Numbered from the stretch's first letter, positions 27,103-35,286 are shown. The stretch: 55,578 nucleotides of DNA from Lederbergia galactosidilytica (GCF_017873565.1 NZ_JAGGKH010000024.1:1-55578), one strand, 5' to 3'. Program-made: numbers and translations. The notes: generated by a model from the sequence alone, not told the origin.

Positions 27103-27821
27103 AAATACCAGTATTAGAGATTTTTGGTCCAACAATTCAAGGTGAAGGAATGGTGATTGGACAAAAAACAATGTTTGTTCGTACAGCAGGGTGTGATTAT
27201 TCATGTTCCTGGTGTGACTCAGCCTTTACATGGAATGGTTCTGAAAAGGAAAATATTCGAAGGTTGGAACCTGAGGAGATTTGGCAAGCTTTGAAAGAGC
27301 AAGGGGGCCAGACGTTTAGTCATGTAACGATTTCAGGCGGAAATCCGGCATTGTTGAAGCAAATGGGCGAATTGGTCAACCTATTACATTCACATGATGT
27401 TCAGGTTGCCTTAGAAACCCAAGGAAGTAGATGGCAATCATGGTTTACTGAGATCGATGAGTTAACCTTATCACCTAAACCACCAAGTTCAGGAATGAAA
27501 ACAAACTTTGCCATTCTCGATCAAATTATTCACTCCTTACAAGATAAGCAAAAAGGTAGCTTTAGCTTGAAAATTGTTGTGTTTGATGAACAAGATTTGC
27601 ATTACGCGATTGATTTATATAAGCGGTATCCTGGTGTGACTTTCTTTTTACAAGTTGGCAATAATGATCTTGCGAATTTTGATGATCAGCAACTACTCGC
27701 TCATTTATTAGAAAGATATCATTGGCTTATAGAGAAAGTAATGGAAAGTGAAGAATTAAGGAATGTGCGTGTTTTACCTCAATTACATACGTATCTATGG
27801 GGAAATAAACGTGGTGTATAA
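27099..27821 (+). CDS. queE: 7-carboxy-7-deazaguanine synthase QueE
   Basis: This radical-SAM enzyme rearranges carboxytetrahydropterin to 7-carboxy-7-deazaguanine. The 240-residue protein has 'GPTIQGEGMVIG' and the cluster motif Cys32-x3-Cys36-x2-Cys39 ('CDYSCSWC'), plus 'VTISGGNPAL' for SAM binding. It is the last gene of the operon. queF, which follows it in B. subtilis, is replaced here by a terminator and a repeat block, so preQ0 reduction must be encoded elsewhere. Confidence 0.96.
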   Translation: MKIPVLEIFGPTIQGEGMVIGQKTMFVRTAGCDYSCSWCDSAFTWNGSEKENIRRLEPEEIWQALKEQGGQTFSHVTISGGNPALLKQMGELVNLLHSHDVQVALETQGSRWQSWFTEIDELTLSPKPPSSGMKTNFAILDQIIHSLQDKQKGSFSLKIVVFDEQDLHYAIDLYKRYPGVTFFLQVGNNDLANFDDQQLLAHLLERYHWLIEKVMESEELRNVRVLPQLHTYLWGNKRGV

Positions 27822-27833
27822 AGTGAAACTACA

Positions 27834-27864
27834 TTCAGAGGGGTTTTTTCATCCCCCTCTGAAC
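27834..27864 (+). terminator. Terminator-like hairpin after queE
   Basis: TTCAGAGGGG (27834-27843) pairs with CCCCTCTGAA (27854-27863). A related hairpin occurs in the inverted copy at about 33210-33245, so it also belongs to the repeat unit. Confidence 0.7.
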
Positions 27865-27887
27865 AGAATAGATCAAAGGCTAAGGTC

Positions 27888-27990
27888 GCGCCGTCCTGGC
27901 GGCAGGCTTAAAGCACGACGTCCTGTCGTTTCGCCTACACTAGTACGTCCTATACGTCGCAACGCCTTTGTGACCAACATCCTGTTGGCC
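27888..27990. repeat. Array of small hairpins with TCCT loops
   Basis: Consecutive hairpins share a TCCT-centred loop: GCCG-TCCTGG-CGGC (27890-27903), ACGAC-GTCCT-GTCGT (27915-27929), a weaker GTA-CGTCCTA-TAC (27943-27955) and CCAAC-ATCCT-GTTGG (27974-27988). The stems differ in sequence while the loops are conserved, so structure rather than primary sequence seems to be kept. I see no open frame here. Confidence 0.6.
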
Positions 27991-28008
27991 TGAACCAATC
28001 GGGCTTTT

Positions 28009-28078
28009 ACTGGCAGTTAACCCCCACTTATAATTCTTGTTTTCTCTCGAATTCTTGAAGTGGGGTGTTACTGCCAGT
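28009..28078. repeat. 70-bp palindromic MITE-like element, copy 1
   Basis: ACTGGCAGT and ACTGCCAGT ends flank CCCCCACTT ... AAGTGGGG, with a loop holding GAATTC. Its hairpin layout resembles the right end of the nearby tnpB element (C-rich arm, CACTTCAA, G-rich arm), suggesting an IS200/IS605-related palindromic MITE. Confidence 0.55.
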
Positions 28079-28093
28079 TAATGCGGGAGAAAT

Positions 28094-28123
28094 AAAAAAA
28101 GAACCATTCCGGTTCTTTTTTTT
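28094..28123 (-). terminator. Terminator of pyrP
   Basis: GAACC/GGTTC stem with A-rich and T-rich flanks on both sides, able to act in both directions. It directly follows the pyrP stop codon on the minus strand. Confidence 0.85.
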
Positions 28124-28132
28124 ATTTCTCAA

Positions 28133-29401
28133 TTAATCATTTGAAAGCTTAAATTTCTCAAGTATTTTAAAGAAGAGACTTAGGATGATGGCAACAATAG
28201 TAGCAAGGCCCATTCCAGCCAATTCAACAGAACCGATTTTGATCGCTGCTCCACTAATACCAATAGCTAGTACGACGCATGTTAAAATAAGGTTTTGCGA
28301 GACACTATAATCTACCTTTGCTTCAACCAACATTCTTAAGCCGCTTACGGCAATAATACCGAAGAGTAACAAGGAAATGCCTCCCATAACAGGAGTAGGG
28401 ATCGACATGATTAAAGCTGCTAATTTTCCACAGAAGGAAAGGATGACAGCAAGTACAGCCGCACCGCCGATAATCCAGGTAGAATATACTTTTGAAATGG
28501 CTAAGACGCCAATGTTTTCGCCATAAGTCGTATTAGGAGTAGCTCCAACGAAACTAGAGATTATCGTAGAAATTCCATTACCCATAAAAGAGCGGTCAAG
28601 GCCAGGATCTTTAATCATATCTTTTTTTACAATATTCCCAGTAACAATCAGATGCCCAATATGTTCTGGTACTAAAACAAGTGCTGCTGGAAGAATAATT
28701 AGCATATCTGCCCAATTAATTTTCATTGAATAAACAGTCGGTAAAGCAAACCACTTAGATTCACGAACTAGGGAGAAGTCTACTAATCCGAAGAAAGCTG
28801 CAATTACATATCCTGACACAATTCCAAGCAAGATTGGAATAATTTTGAGGAATCCTCTTAAGGTCACCCAATAAATAACGGTTAAGCCTAGGGTTAAGAG
28901 AGAGACAGCAATGACTTTGGAATCAGGAGACACACCCTTCGCTGTGATAAGCCCAGCCATATCAGCGGCTGTTGGGACAAGTTCTAATCCAATCACAGCA
29001 ACAATGGCGCCCATGGCTGCAGGTGGAAAAATGACATCGATCCATGATGTTCCAATGAACTTAACAATAATACCGACAATCACTAGCACGATCCCGACAA
29101 GGAGAAAGCCGCCAAGGGCATGGGCATAACCGTCAATACCACTATATTTTCCAAGAACAGCCGTAACTGGCGAAATAAAGGCGAAGCTTGATCCTAAGTA
29201 AGCAGGAATTTTTCCTTTAGTTATAAAAATATAGATGAGTGTACCAATTCCATTCATCAGTAAAATAATTGCTGGGTTGACCCCAAATAGTAACGGCACT
29301 AAAACAGTGGAACCAAACATAGCAAATAAATGCTGAAAACTTAATGGTAAGCTTTGTAAAAGTGGTAATCGTTCATCTACTTGAATTTCTCGTTGTTTCA
29401 T
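28133..29401 (-). CDS. pyrP: Uracil permease (NCS2 family)
   Basis: This uracil:proton symporter has 422 residues in its likely form. It shows 'LPLSFQHLFAMFGSTVLVPLLFG' at the start (the QH motif of NCS2), many membrane helices, and the transport signature 'GATPNTTYGENIGVLAISKV' near residue 290. I chose ATG 29401 because a GGAGAG site precedes it; a longer frame to 29461 lacks one. A PyrR-type attenuation leader lies upstream, which identifies it as the pyrimidine-regulated uracil permease rather than a xanthine transporter. No other pyr gene is adjacent, so this is a stand-alone pyrP. Confidence 0.93.
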   Translation of the reverse strand: MKQREIQVDERLPLLQSLPLSFQHLFAMFGSTVLVPLLFGVNPAIILLMNGIGTLIYIFITKGKIPAYLGSSFAFISPVTAVLGKYSGIDGYAHALGGFLLVGIVLVIVGIIVKFIGTSWIDVIFPPAAMGAIVAVIGLELVPTAADMAGLITAKGVSPDSKVIAVSLLTLGLTVIYWVTLRGFLKIIPILLGIVSGYVIAAFFGLVDFSLVRESKWFALPTVYSMKINWADMLIILPAALVLVPEHIGHLIVTGNIVKKDMIKDPGLDRSFMGNGISTIISSFVGATPNTTYGENIGVLAISKVYSTWIIGGAAVLAVILSFCGKLAALIMSIPTPVMGGISLLLFGIIAVSGLRMLVEAKVDYSVSQNLILTCVVLAIGISGAAIKIGSVELAGMGLATIVAIILSLFFKILEKFKLSND

Positions 29402-29548
29402 CCGACATCTCTCCTCTTTGATATCTTGATCGAAGAACCAATAAATTATCAGCGATCTCATATGATTTTGATCAAGACAATCACTATTTTAGTGAATACA
29501 GACTTTGTCATTGGAAGGAAGCTTACTGGATAAGGAGTTTTATACAGC

Positions 29549-29581
29549 AAAAAGCACCTTGTCCAATGACTGGCAAGGTGC
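29549..29581 (-). terminator. PyrR-controlled attenuator terminator
   Basis: On the minus strand GCACCTTG (29581-29574) pairs with CAAGGTGC (29561-29554), followed by TTTTT. It lies between the PyrR-binding loop and pyrP. Confidence 0.85.
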
Positions 29582-29639
29582 ATAATAGTCGGATTAATAT
29601 CCATTTGAATATGCAAAAATCTACACTTATCATAAGTGC

Positions 29640-29680
29640 GTTCACCTTGTCAGCCTCACGGGACTGTTTTAAAGGGTCTG
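29640..29680 (-). promoter_or_regulatory. PyrR-binding RNA loop in the pyrP leader
   Basis: On the minus strand the leader reads TTTAAAACAGTCCCGTGAGG and then CTGACAAGG, matching the anti-antiterminator loop bound by PyrR in Bacillus pyr leaders. UMP-bound PyrR would favour the downstream terminator. Confidence 0.85.
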
Positions 29681-29854
29681 ATTCATTTGTCATAAGTATT
29701 ATACAGGAGGGAGGAGAAAAGTCAATCACTTTTTATTAAAACAAGTGCAGTCCCCATAATGTATAACCCTTGTCATTGAGAAATTATTTAGGGGATATTC
29801 AAAAAGTAAGGATCAAAGACGTTACGATATCTTATCGCAACGACTTTGTGACAT

Positions 29855-31084
29855 TTACTCCGCTTTTTGTTCATAAAGTGACGCCATTTCCACAATCACA
29901 CGGACGGCTTTTTCCATATTATCGACAGAAATAAATTCATAGGGGCCATGGAAGTTCTCTCCGCCTGTGAAGATATTTGGTGTAGGTAAGCCCATATAAG
30001 AAAGCTGAGAACCATCTGTACCTCCACGGATTGGGGCGATAAGCGGTTCAATATTTAAATTTTTCATTGCGTCAGAGGCAATTTCAACTATTTCGATTAC
30101 GGGTTCAATTTTGTCTCGCATATTATAATATTGATCTTTGATTTCATAGTGAATCCGTTCTTTTCCATACTTTTCTGCAAGCATGGTGACGATCTTTTCA
30201 ATTCTAGACTTTTTTGCCTCAAATTGTTTTTTATCAAAGTCGCGAATAATATAATCCATTTTGGCTGTTTCGACATCTCCATAAAAAGATAGTAGGTGGT
30301 AAAAGCCCTCATATCCCTCTGTGAATTCCGGTGCTTGGCCGGCAGGTAAGGCTTGGTGGAATTCCATCGCTATTTTGCTCGCATTTACCATAGTTCCTTT
30401 GGCAGTTCCTGGGTGGATATTAGTTCCTTTGAAGATTATTTTTAATGCGGCCGCATTAAAACTTTCAAATTGTAATTCCCCAAGTGGACCACCATCCACT
30501 GTATAGGCATAACTAGCGCCAAATGCTTGTACATCAAACTTATGGGGACCCCGACCAATTTCTTCGTCAGGAGTAAAGGCAACACGGATTTTTCCATGTT
30601 GGATCTCAGGATGTTGGATTAAATAGTCCATCGCTGTCATAATTTCAGCAATTCCCGCTTTATTATCTGCACCTAAAAGAGTGCGGCCATCCGTTGTTAT
30701 TATCGTGTGCCCGGTATAATTTTTAAGGGCAGGAAATTGCGTAGGGGATAACACCATATTCTCATTTAATGGAATGTCTTCGCCATCGTATTCAACAATT
30801 ACTTGTGGATTTACTCCAGCTCCGGTAAAGTCTGTTGCTGTATCGATATGGGCTAAAAATCCAATAACAGGAATATTCTTATCCGTATTTGCAGGCAGCG
30901 TCGCCATAACATACCCATTATCATCCATTGTCACTTCCTGCATGCCGATTTCCTTTAATTCTGCTACTAACAGTTTAGCTAATTCTAATTGACCAGGAGT
31001 GGATGGGCAATTGCTGTTGTTTTCATCTGATTGTGTGTCTACTTTAACATAAGTTGAGAAACGTTTAATGATTTCACTTTTCAT
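29855..31084 (-). CDS. pepT: Peptidase T (tripeptide aminopeptidase)
   Basis: This M20B di-zinc aminopeptidase releases N-terminal residues from tripeptides in the cytosol. The 409-residue protein has metal and catalytic motifs '[12 protein letters not shown]', '[17 protein letters not shown]', '[12 protein letters not shown]' and '[13 protein letters not shown]', with a C-terminal '[23 protein letters not shown]'. It starts at ATG 31084 behind GGAGAG on the minus strand. It is a single gene between pyrP and an HxlR regulator. Confidence 0.97.
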   Translation of the reverse strand: MKSEIIKRFSTYVKVDTQSDENNSNCPSTPGQLELAKLLVAELKEIGMQEVTMDDNGYVMATLPANTDKNIPVIGFLAHIDTATDFTGAGVNPQVIVEYDGEDIPLNENMVLSPTQFPALKNYTGHTIITTDGRTLLGADNKAGIAEIMTAMDYLIQHPEIQHGKIRVAFTPDEEIGRGPHKFDVQAFGASYAYTVDGGPLGELQFESFNAAALKIIFKGTNIHPGTAKGTMVNASKIAMEFHQALPAGQAPEFTEGYEGFYHLLSFYGDVETAKMDYIIRDFDKKQFEAKKSRIEKIVTMLAEKYGKERIHYEIKDQYYNMRDKIEPVIEIVEIASDAMKNLNIEPLIAPIRGGTDGSQLSYMGLPTPNIFTGGENFHGPYEFISVDNMEKAVRVIVEMASLYEQKAE

Positions 31085-31197
31085 CCTGTTATTCTCTCCT
31101 TTATTTTAAAAATTTCAATAAAATTGCTACCATTCCTTTAGTTTACAGTAAATCCTTAAGAAAAAGAACAAAAGTGCAATGGTGCTGTATGAACAAC

Positions 31198-31235
31198 AAA
31201 AAGCCGACTGTCTTTATAAACAGCCGACTTTTTAA
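31198..31235. terminator. Bidirectional terminator near the HxlR gene
   Basis: AAAAAGCCGACTGT pairs with ACAGCCGACTTTTT around a TATAA-containing loop. It ends the HxlR gene on the minus strand. Confidence 0.85.
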
Positions 31236-31558
31236 CAAGAATGGTCTGTATCTAGTTCTTGCCACTCTTCTGCCCATCGTTGAATTTCCGACATTAGAGG
31301 TTGCAGGGCTTTTCCCTTATCCGTTAGAGAATACTCAATCCTCACTGGTGTTTCAGGGTAGACATTTCTTTTTACAATCCCTTCGTGTTCCAAATCCTTT
31401 AATCGTTCCGATAAAACTCTAGCACTGATTGGCATAGAAGATTCGAGAATACAAAATCGTTGTGGGCCTTGTAAAAGTTGGAAGATAATCAGACCTGTCC
31501 AACGTTGTCCTAATAATCCCATAGCCTTCTCAAATTTAGGGCATAAATTATGACTCAT
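31232..31558 (-). CDS. HxlR-family winged-helix transcriptional regulator
   Basis: This small DNA-binding regulator has about 108 residues. 'CPKFEKAMGLLGQRWTGLIIFQLLQGPQRF' holds the conserved N-terminal Cys, usually redox- or electrophile-sensing in this family. The recognition region is 'ISARVLSERLKDLEHEGIVKR', followed by the wing 'PVRIEYSLTDKGKAL'. ATG 31558 is preferred because GAGGTG on the minus strand is 8 nt away; GTG 31567 overlaps that site. Its target is unknown; no oxidoreductase gene is directly divergent, and the next element upstream is the tnpB insertion. Confidence 0.88.
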   Translation of the reverse strand: MSHNLCPKFEKAMGLLGQRWTGLIIFQLLQGPQRFCILESSMPISARVLSERLKDLEHEGIVKRNVYPETPVRIEYSLTDKGKALQPLMSEIQRWAEEWQELDTDHSC

Positions 31559-31674
31559 TATGCTCACCTCGCTTTTTATTATATATCATGGATGATCTTT
31601 CTGATATAGCATTCTTCTTTTTTCGAATAACTCTATTATAAAAATGAATGGGTATTTAGAAAAGTAGAATTTAA

Positions 31675-31760
31675 CGTACTTCCGAAAGAAGTCTCCCTCT
31701 TCAATCGTGTGAAGGGCGTAGCCCAACGATAAGGGGGAGATGAATTTAGGTTGGCGTAAG
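31675..31760 (+). repeat. Left end of the tnpB element, structured
   Basis: TCTCCCTCTT (31692-31701) pairs with AAGGGGGAGA (31731-31740) around an inner ATCGT/ACGAT stem and a GGGC-GTA-GCCC hairpin. A TTTAA (31670-31674) just outside is a candidate target-adjacent motif. The exact boundary is inferred. Confidence 0.5.
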
Positions 31761-31827
31761 CCGGGGAAAGGGCTTTCATTTATGGAACGAATGTTCTATA
31801 ATAGAGTTAGATATAGCAGAGGAAGTG

Positions 31828-32946
31828 ATGGCCGTGTTGGTCAATCAAAAATATGAGGTTTTCCCAACAGAAAAACAAAAAGAAACGTTAGACCGTTGGC
31901 TCCAATACTGCCGTCAAACTTACAACTCTGCCCTTTTAGATAAAGAGCGCAAATATAAACAAAACAAGGAACATTACAACCGTTATGACATGCAAAAACA
32001 ATTAACAGTGGATAAAAAGAACTATCCATTTCTAAAAGAAATGCCTTCCCAACCACTTCAAGAAGTATTTGTGCGATTACAAAAAGCATTTGAGAATTTT
32101 TTTCGCAAAGACGCTAGATACCCAAAACAGAAAAAATATAAAGAGTATACGAGTATGACATTCCCTCAATTCGGATTGAAAGGGAACCGAATGGCGATGT
32201 CCTTTTCCGGCAATGGCAAATTATACAATACAAGGTTAGGAGAAATAGATATTCTGCTTCATCGACCACTAAAGGCGCCAATCAAGCAACTGATGATCAA
32301 ACGTCAAGGGAATAGGTGGTATGCTATTTTCTGTGTCGAAGGACAAGCGCTGCCAACTACTTTGGATATCCATAACGCAATTGGTATTGACGTTGGAATC
32401 AATCAATATGCCGTTCTTTCGAATGGACTAGAACATGAAAATCCAAGATTTCTTCGTAAAAAGGAAAAGCAATTAAAGAAAACGCAGCGGAGGCTTTCCA
32501 AAAGGAAAAAGGGCTCAGCGAACGATATCAAGCAGGTACAACGAGTTCGTCAACTACATGAGAAAGTGGAGAACCAACGCAGAGATTTTCTTCATAAACT
32601 AAGCTACAACTTGACGAAGGACTATTCGGTGATTGCCGTGGAAAATCTACGTATACGCAACATGATTCGGAACAGAAAGTTAGCAAAATCTATATCGGAC
32701 GCAGGTTGGGGCATGTTTCGAAACATGCTTGCATACAAATGCGAAAGAAATGGCGGGATTCTGATCAAAGTAGAACCAAAATTCACTTCACAAGATTGCT
32801 CCCGTTGTGGCAATCGAGTGAAAAAGTCCCTTTCGATTCGTACGCATATTTGCACAAAATGCGGAACGATACTTGATCGTGACCATAATGCTAGTCGAAA
32901 CATCTTACAAAAAGGATTAGATGAGTTACTTACCATAATGGAATAG
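31828..32946 (+). CDS. tnpB: TnpB, IS200/IS605-family RNA-guided nuclease, without TnpA
   Basis: TnpB cleaves DNA guided by an RNA made from the element's right end and helps retain the transposon. The 372-residue protein keeps all RuvC residues: Asp188 in 'IGIDVGINQYAV', Glu272 in 'IAVENLRIRNM' and the Asp of 'LDRDHNASRN' near 350. A four-cysteine zinc finger is present (CSRC...CTKC). ATG 31828 follows AGAGGAAG. No tnpA gene is adjacent, so this copy depends on a TnpA elsewhere or is domesticated. The intact active site argues that it is still functional. Confidence 0.95.
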   Translation: MAVLVNQKYEVFPTEKQKETLDRWLQYCRQTYNSALLDKERKYKQNKEHYNRYDMQKQLTVDKKNYPFLKEMPSQPLQEVFVRLQKAFENFFRKDARYPKQKKYKEYTSMTFPQFGLKGNRMAMSFSGNGKLYNTRLGEIDILLHRPLKAPIKQLMIKRQGNRWYAIFCVEGQALPTTLDIHNAIGIDVGINQYAVLSNGLEHENPRFLRKKEKQLKKTQRRLSKRKKGSANDIKQVQRVRQLHEKVENQRRDFLHKLSYNLTKDYSVIAVENLRIRNMIRNRKLAKSISDAGWGMFRNMLAYKCERNGGILIKVEPKFTSQDCSRCGNRVKKSLSIRTHICTKCGTILDRDHNASRNILQKGLDELLTIME

Positions 32947-33102
32947 CCATAACTGTAGGGCAAGGTTGTGTCCGAACAGTATAATCTACGCCTGTGGAGA
33001 CTGTGTAAGACATATTGGCACAACCCCAGTATGCAATGGTTCATGAAACAGGAAGCCCCTTCTTCAAACAACCCGAAAGGCTGTTAAGGAGGGGTCATTC
33101 AC
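32947..33102 (+). ncRNA. Candidate omega RNA (reRNA) scaffold at the tnpB right end
   Basis: The region after the tnpB stop has the layout of IS605 right ends. A terminal hairpin is formed by CCCCTTCTT (33056-33064) and AAGGAGGGG (33086-33094), with an inner AAC/GTT stem, ending in TTCAC (33098-33102). The guide would be the next bases, beginning TACTTTATCCCGC at 33103. The assignment of the exact end is inferred from family layout. Confidence 0.6.
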
Positions 33103-33106
33103 TACT

Positions 33107-33256
33107 TTATCCCGCATTAACTGGCAGTAAGCCCTCACTTCAAGAATTCGAGGGTAAACAAGAATGATAAGTGGGGATCAACTGCCAATAAAAGCCCGAT
33201 TGGTTCAACTAACATTCAGTGGGGATGGAAAAAAACCCCACTAAATGAAGTTTCAC
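33107..33256. repeat. Right copy of the hairpin-rich inverted repeat
   Basis: In reverse complement it matches the left copy at 27826-28092: AAGTGAAACT, a GTGGGG/CCCCAC hairpin, AACCAATCGGGCTTTTA, the 70-bp palindrome (33120-33189) and TTAATGCGGGA. It lacks the TCCT hairpin array. It begins almost immediately after the tnpB element end. Confidence 0.85.
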
Positions 33257-33269
33257 TTTATTGGTTTGG

Positions 33270-33372
33270 AGAAGCATTTGCTTGACTCTTGCGGGATTTG
33301 CGAGACAGCTGAGACCCTAGAGGATCGTGGAGACGAAGCGGCTTGGCGCTCGCCCTGAGGTAAGCTTCGAAA
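33270..33372. repeat. Worn copy of a GC-rich Bacillus interspersed repeat
   Basis: GCATTTGCTTGACTCTTGCG, then GCGAGACAGCTGAGACC, GGAGACGAAGCGGC and GGCGCTCGCCCTGAGG match, from memory, the layout of a common non-coding Bacillus repeat, with many point changes. It is purely intergenic. Confidence 0.55.
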
Positions 33373-33436
33373 ATGGTAAAACTGTGAAGGATTCAGTGGT
33401 GAAAAGAGCGCATTTATTCCGTTTTCTTTTCTGAAT

Positions 33437-33445
33437 GGTATAATG
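33437..33445 (+). promoter_or_regulatory. Extended -10 of the lactonase promoter
   Basis: TGGTATAAT lies about 38 bp before the TTG start at 33483 and is a strong extended -10 sequence. Confidence 0.5.
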
Positions 33446-33482
33446 GGAGTCAGATAAAATAGAACTGAAGGGAGCGGTAAGA

Positions 33483-34520
33483 TTGGGAAAACAATACATA
33501 GGATATGTCGGTACTTATACAAGACAAAGCAGTAAGGGTATTTACCGTTTTACGCTTGACACAACTACTGGAAAACTAGGTGTACCTGAAGTGGCGGCTG
33601 AGGTCGGAAGCCCTACTTATCTTGCTATAAGTGAAGATCAAAAATTCCTGTATTCAGTTGCTCAACAGGATAAATTTGGTGGAGTGGCTGCTTTCGAAGT
33701 GGTCAATGATGCGGGTGAGTTGAAACAATTGAACACTGAAGTTGAGGAAGGAGCTCCACCTTGCCATTTAGATGTTTATGGTGACCATCTTCTTACTGGG
33801 AATTACCATGAAGGTAGAGTAAACCTATATGATATTAACCATAAGGGTGGTATAGAGCCTGTTTTGGATGTGTACAATCATCAAGGGAATGGACCACATG
33901 AGCGCCAAGAAAAGCCACATGTTCATTTCACTGGATTAACTCCTGATAAAAAGTTTGTTATCGTAGCTGATCTTGGGACAGATGAGCTTGTGACTTATCA
34001 AATAGAAAATAATGAGTTGAAAAGGGTGCAAACTCTTCACGTAAAACCGGGGAGTGGGCCGCGCCATATTGCTTTCCATCCAAATGGTAAATGGGCTTAT
34101 CTATTAACAGAGCTATCGACTGAGGTAATCGTACTTGATTATGATCAACAAACAGGCAGTTTTACTGAAAAACAAACAATCTTAGCCAAGCCAGAAGATT
34201 TCACAGGACAAAATGATGCAAGTGCTATTCATATTTCTCCTGATGGTCGCTTTGTGTATGCTGGAAATCGCGGGCATAATAGCATTGCTGTTTTTCGAAT
34301 AGATGAAACAAGTGGTAAAGTCGGATTCGTGGAATTTACTTCAACAGGCGGAGAATGGCCACGTGATTTTTGCCTTGATCCAAGTGGTGCCTATCTTGTT
34401 GCAGCGAATCAGCATACAGGTAATCTTGTCCTCTTTGCCCGTGATCAAGAAACAGGGGGATTGACCCAACTTGATTCCGAAATAGAAGTTCCAGAGGCCG
34501 TTTGCGTGAAGTTTTTATAA
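33483..34520 (+). CDS. Lactonase family protein, 6-phosphogluconolactonase-like (YkgB type)
   Basis: This seven-bladed propeller of the Pgl family has 345 residues and probably hydrolyses 6-phosphogluconolactone. The start 'YIGYVGTYTRQSSKGIYRF', 'HVHFTGLTPDKKFVIVADLGTDEL', 'GSGPRHIAFHPNGKWAYLL' and 'HISPDGRFVYAGNRGHNSIAVF' are the conserved blade motifs with catalytic-site His/Arg residues. It begins with TTG 33483 behind GGGAGCGG. Together with gndA it would complete two steps of the oxidative pentose phosphate pathway, though the genes are not linked. Confidence 0.9.
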   Translation: MGKQYIGYVGTYTRQSSKGIYRFTLDTTTGKLGVPEVAAEVGSPTYLAISEDQKFLYSVAQQDKFGGVAAFEVVNDAGELKQLNTEVEEGAPPCHLDVYGDHLLTGNYHEGRVNLYDINHKGGIEPVLDVYNHQGNGPHERQEKPHVHFTGLTPDKKFVIVADLGTDELVTYQIENNELKRVQTLHVKPGSGPRHIAFHPNGKWAYLLTELSTEVIVLDYDQQTGSFTEKQTILAKPEDFTGQNDASAIHISPDGRFVYAGNRGHNSIAVFRIDETSGKVGFVEFTSTGGEWPRDFCLDPSGAYLVAANQHTGNLVLFARDQETGGLTQLDSEIEVPEAVCVKFL

Positions 34521-34533
34521 ATAATCAGGCGAA

Positions 34534-34562
34534 GAGACCATCGAAGTAAGATGGTCTCTTTG
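34534..34562. terminator. Terminator between convergent genes
   Basis: AGAGACCAT (34534-34542) pairs with ATGGTCTCT (34552-34560). It separates the lactonase gene from the convergent membrane-protein gene. Confidence 0.7.
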
Positions 34563-34566
34563 CCGA

Positions 34567-35286
34567 TTATTGATTATATTCTTCAATATCCCGTAAGGAA
34601 ATTTTTTGGTCAGCTGTAAAAAAACTGGCATATTTAAGATACCCTTGGTCATCTTTGGAATCCTTGTCAAATAAATTTGCATTAATATTGACTGTGTCGT
34701 ACGTATATCCTGCGGACTTTAGATCACTCTGCATTTTCTTCATCTCTGCTACCAACAGCTCTTTTTTGGGCAGTTGACTGGCATCCATTAAAATATCAAT
34801 GTATATAGGTTTCTCAAGCTGAAGATCTTTATTCCAGTTCGTATCAAGGGAATAAGATCCTTTCTGGACTTCGAGTTGGATATTGATGTGAACAATTCCT
34901 TTAATGTCTTGGAAAATCTCATCTAATTCAATAGCCGCTTCCTCTTGCCATTTTTCAATTAATGGTTGATCTAAATTTGCATAATAGATTTCATCATAGG
35001 TAACTTTTGGTTTGAACAAACCAGTTATATTTAGTTCGTATTGATGTTGATCTTCGCTGCCAATTTTGTTTACATCAAAGGAATATCCACCAATTTTAAA
35101 ATTGTAAAAACCATTATCTACATTGAATTCTTGGTTTGGATAGGTTTCTTGCAAGTAATTATTAAGAACGGAGGCGGCTGCCCACTTTGAAACGGGATTG
35201 CCATTAAAGGCGTTATAGAAAAATAATATAGGTAAAACTAGAATTATAATTAAACTAACGTATATCCATTTTCTCTTCTCTTTCAT
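34567..35286 (-). CDS. YfjL-like single-pass membrane protein, unknown function
   Basis: This protein of about 239 residues starts with a basic segment and one transmembrane helix ('WIYVSLIIILVLPILFFYNAF'). The rest is a polar extracellular domain beginning 'NPVSKWAAASVLNNYLQETYP'. I chose ATG 35286 (MKEKRKW). It overlaps the end of the anti-sigma gene, so the three genes are one operon. It resembles uncharacterised YfjL-type Bacillus proteins. Its place after sigma and anti-sigma genes suggests a role in sensing, or that it is a target of the regulon. Confidence 0.65.
   Translation of the reverse strand: MKEKRKWIYVSLIIILVLPILFFYNAFNGNPVSKWAAASVLNNYLQETYPNQEFNVDNGFYNFKIGGYSFDVNKIGSEDQHQYELNITGLFKPKVTYDEIYYANLDQPLIEKWQEEAAIELDEIFQDIKGIVHINIQLEVQKGSYSLDTNWNKDLQLEKPIYIDILMDASQLPKKELLVAEMKKMQSDLKSAGYTYDTVNINANLFDKDSKDDQGYLKYASFFTADQKISLRDIEEYNQ

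Larger units (their letters stand above)
27826..28092. repeat. Left copy of a hairpin-rich inverted repeat
   Basis: This block is repeated in inverted orientation at 33107-33256. Shared parts are AAGTGAAACT, the G-rich/C-rich hairpin, AACCAATCGGGCTTTTA, a 70-bp imperfect palindrome (28009-28078) with ACTGGCAGT ends, and TTAATGCGGGA. The left copy carries about 120 extra bp (27871-27990) made of short hairpins. Five kilobases of ordinary genes lie between the two copies. Confidence 0.85.

Noticed and set aside
27763-27993. Plus-strand frame across the queE end and hairpin array
   Set aside because: The Arg-rich translation comes from the GC-rich hairpins; no ribosome binding site and no family likeness.
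31825-33260. CRISPR-like or composite-transposon reading of the tnpB region
   Set aside because: There are no spaced direct repeats or cas genes, and no transposase besides tnpB; the inverted repeats are not IS copies with their own genes.
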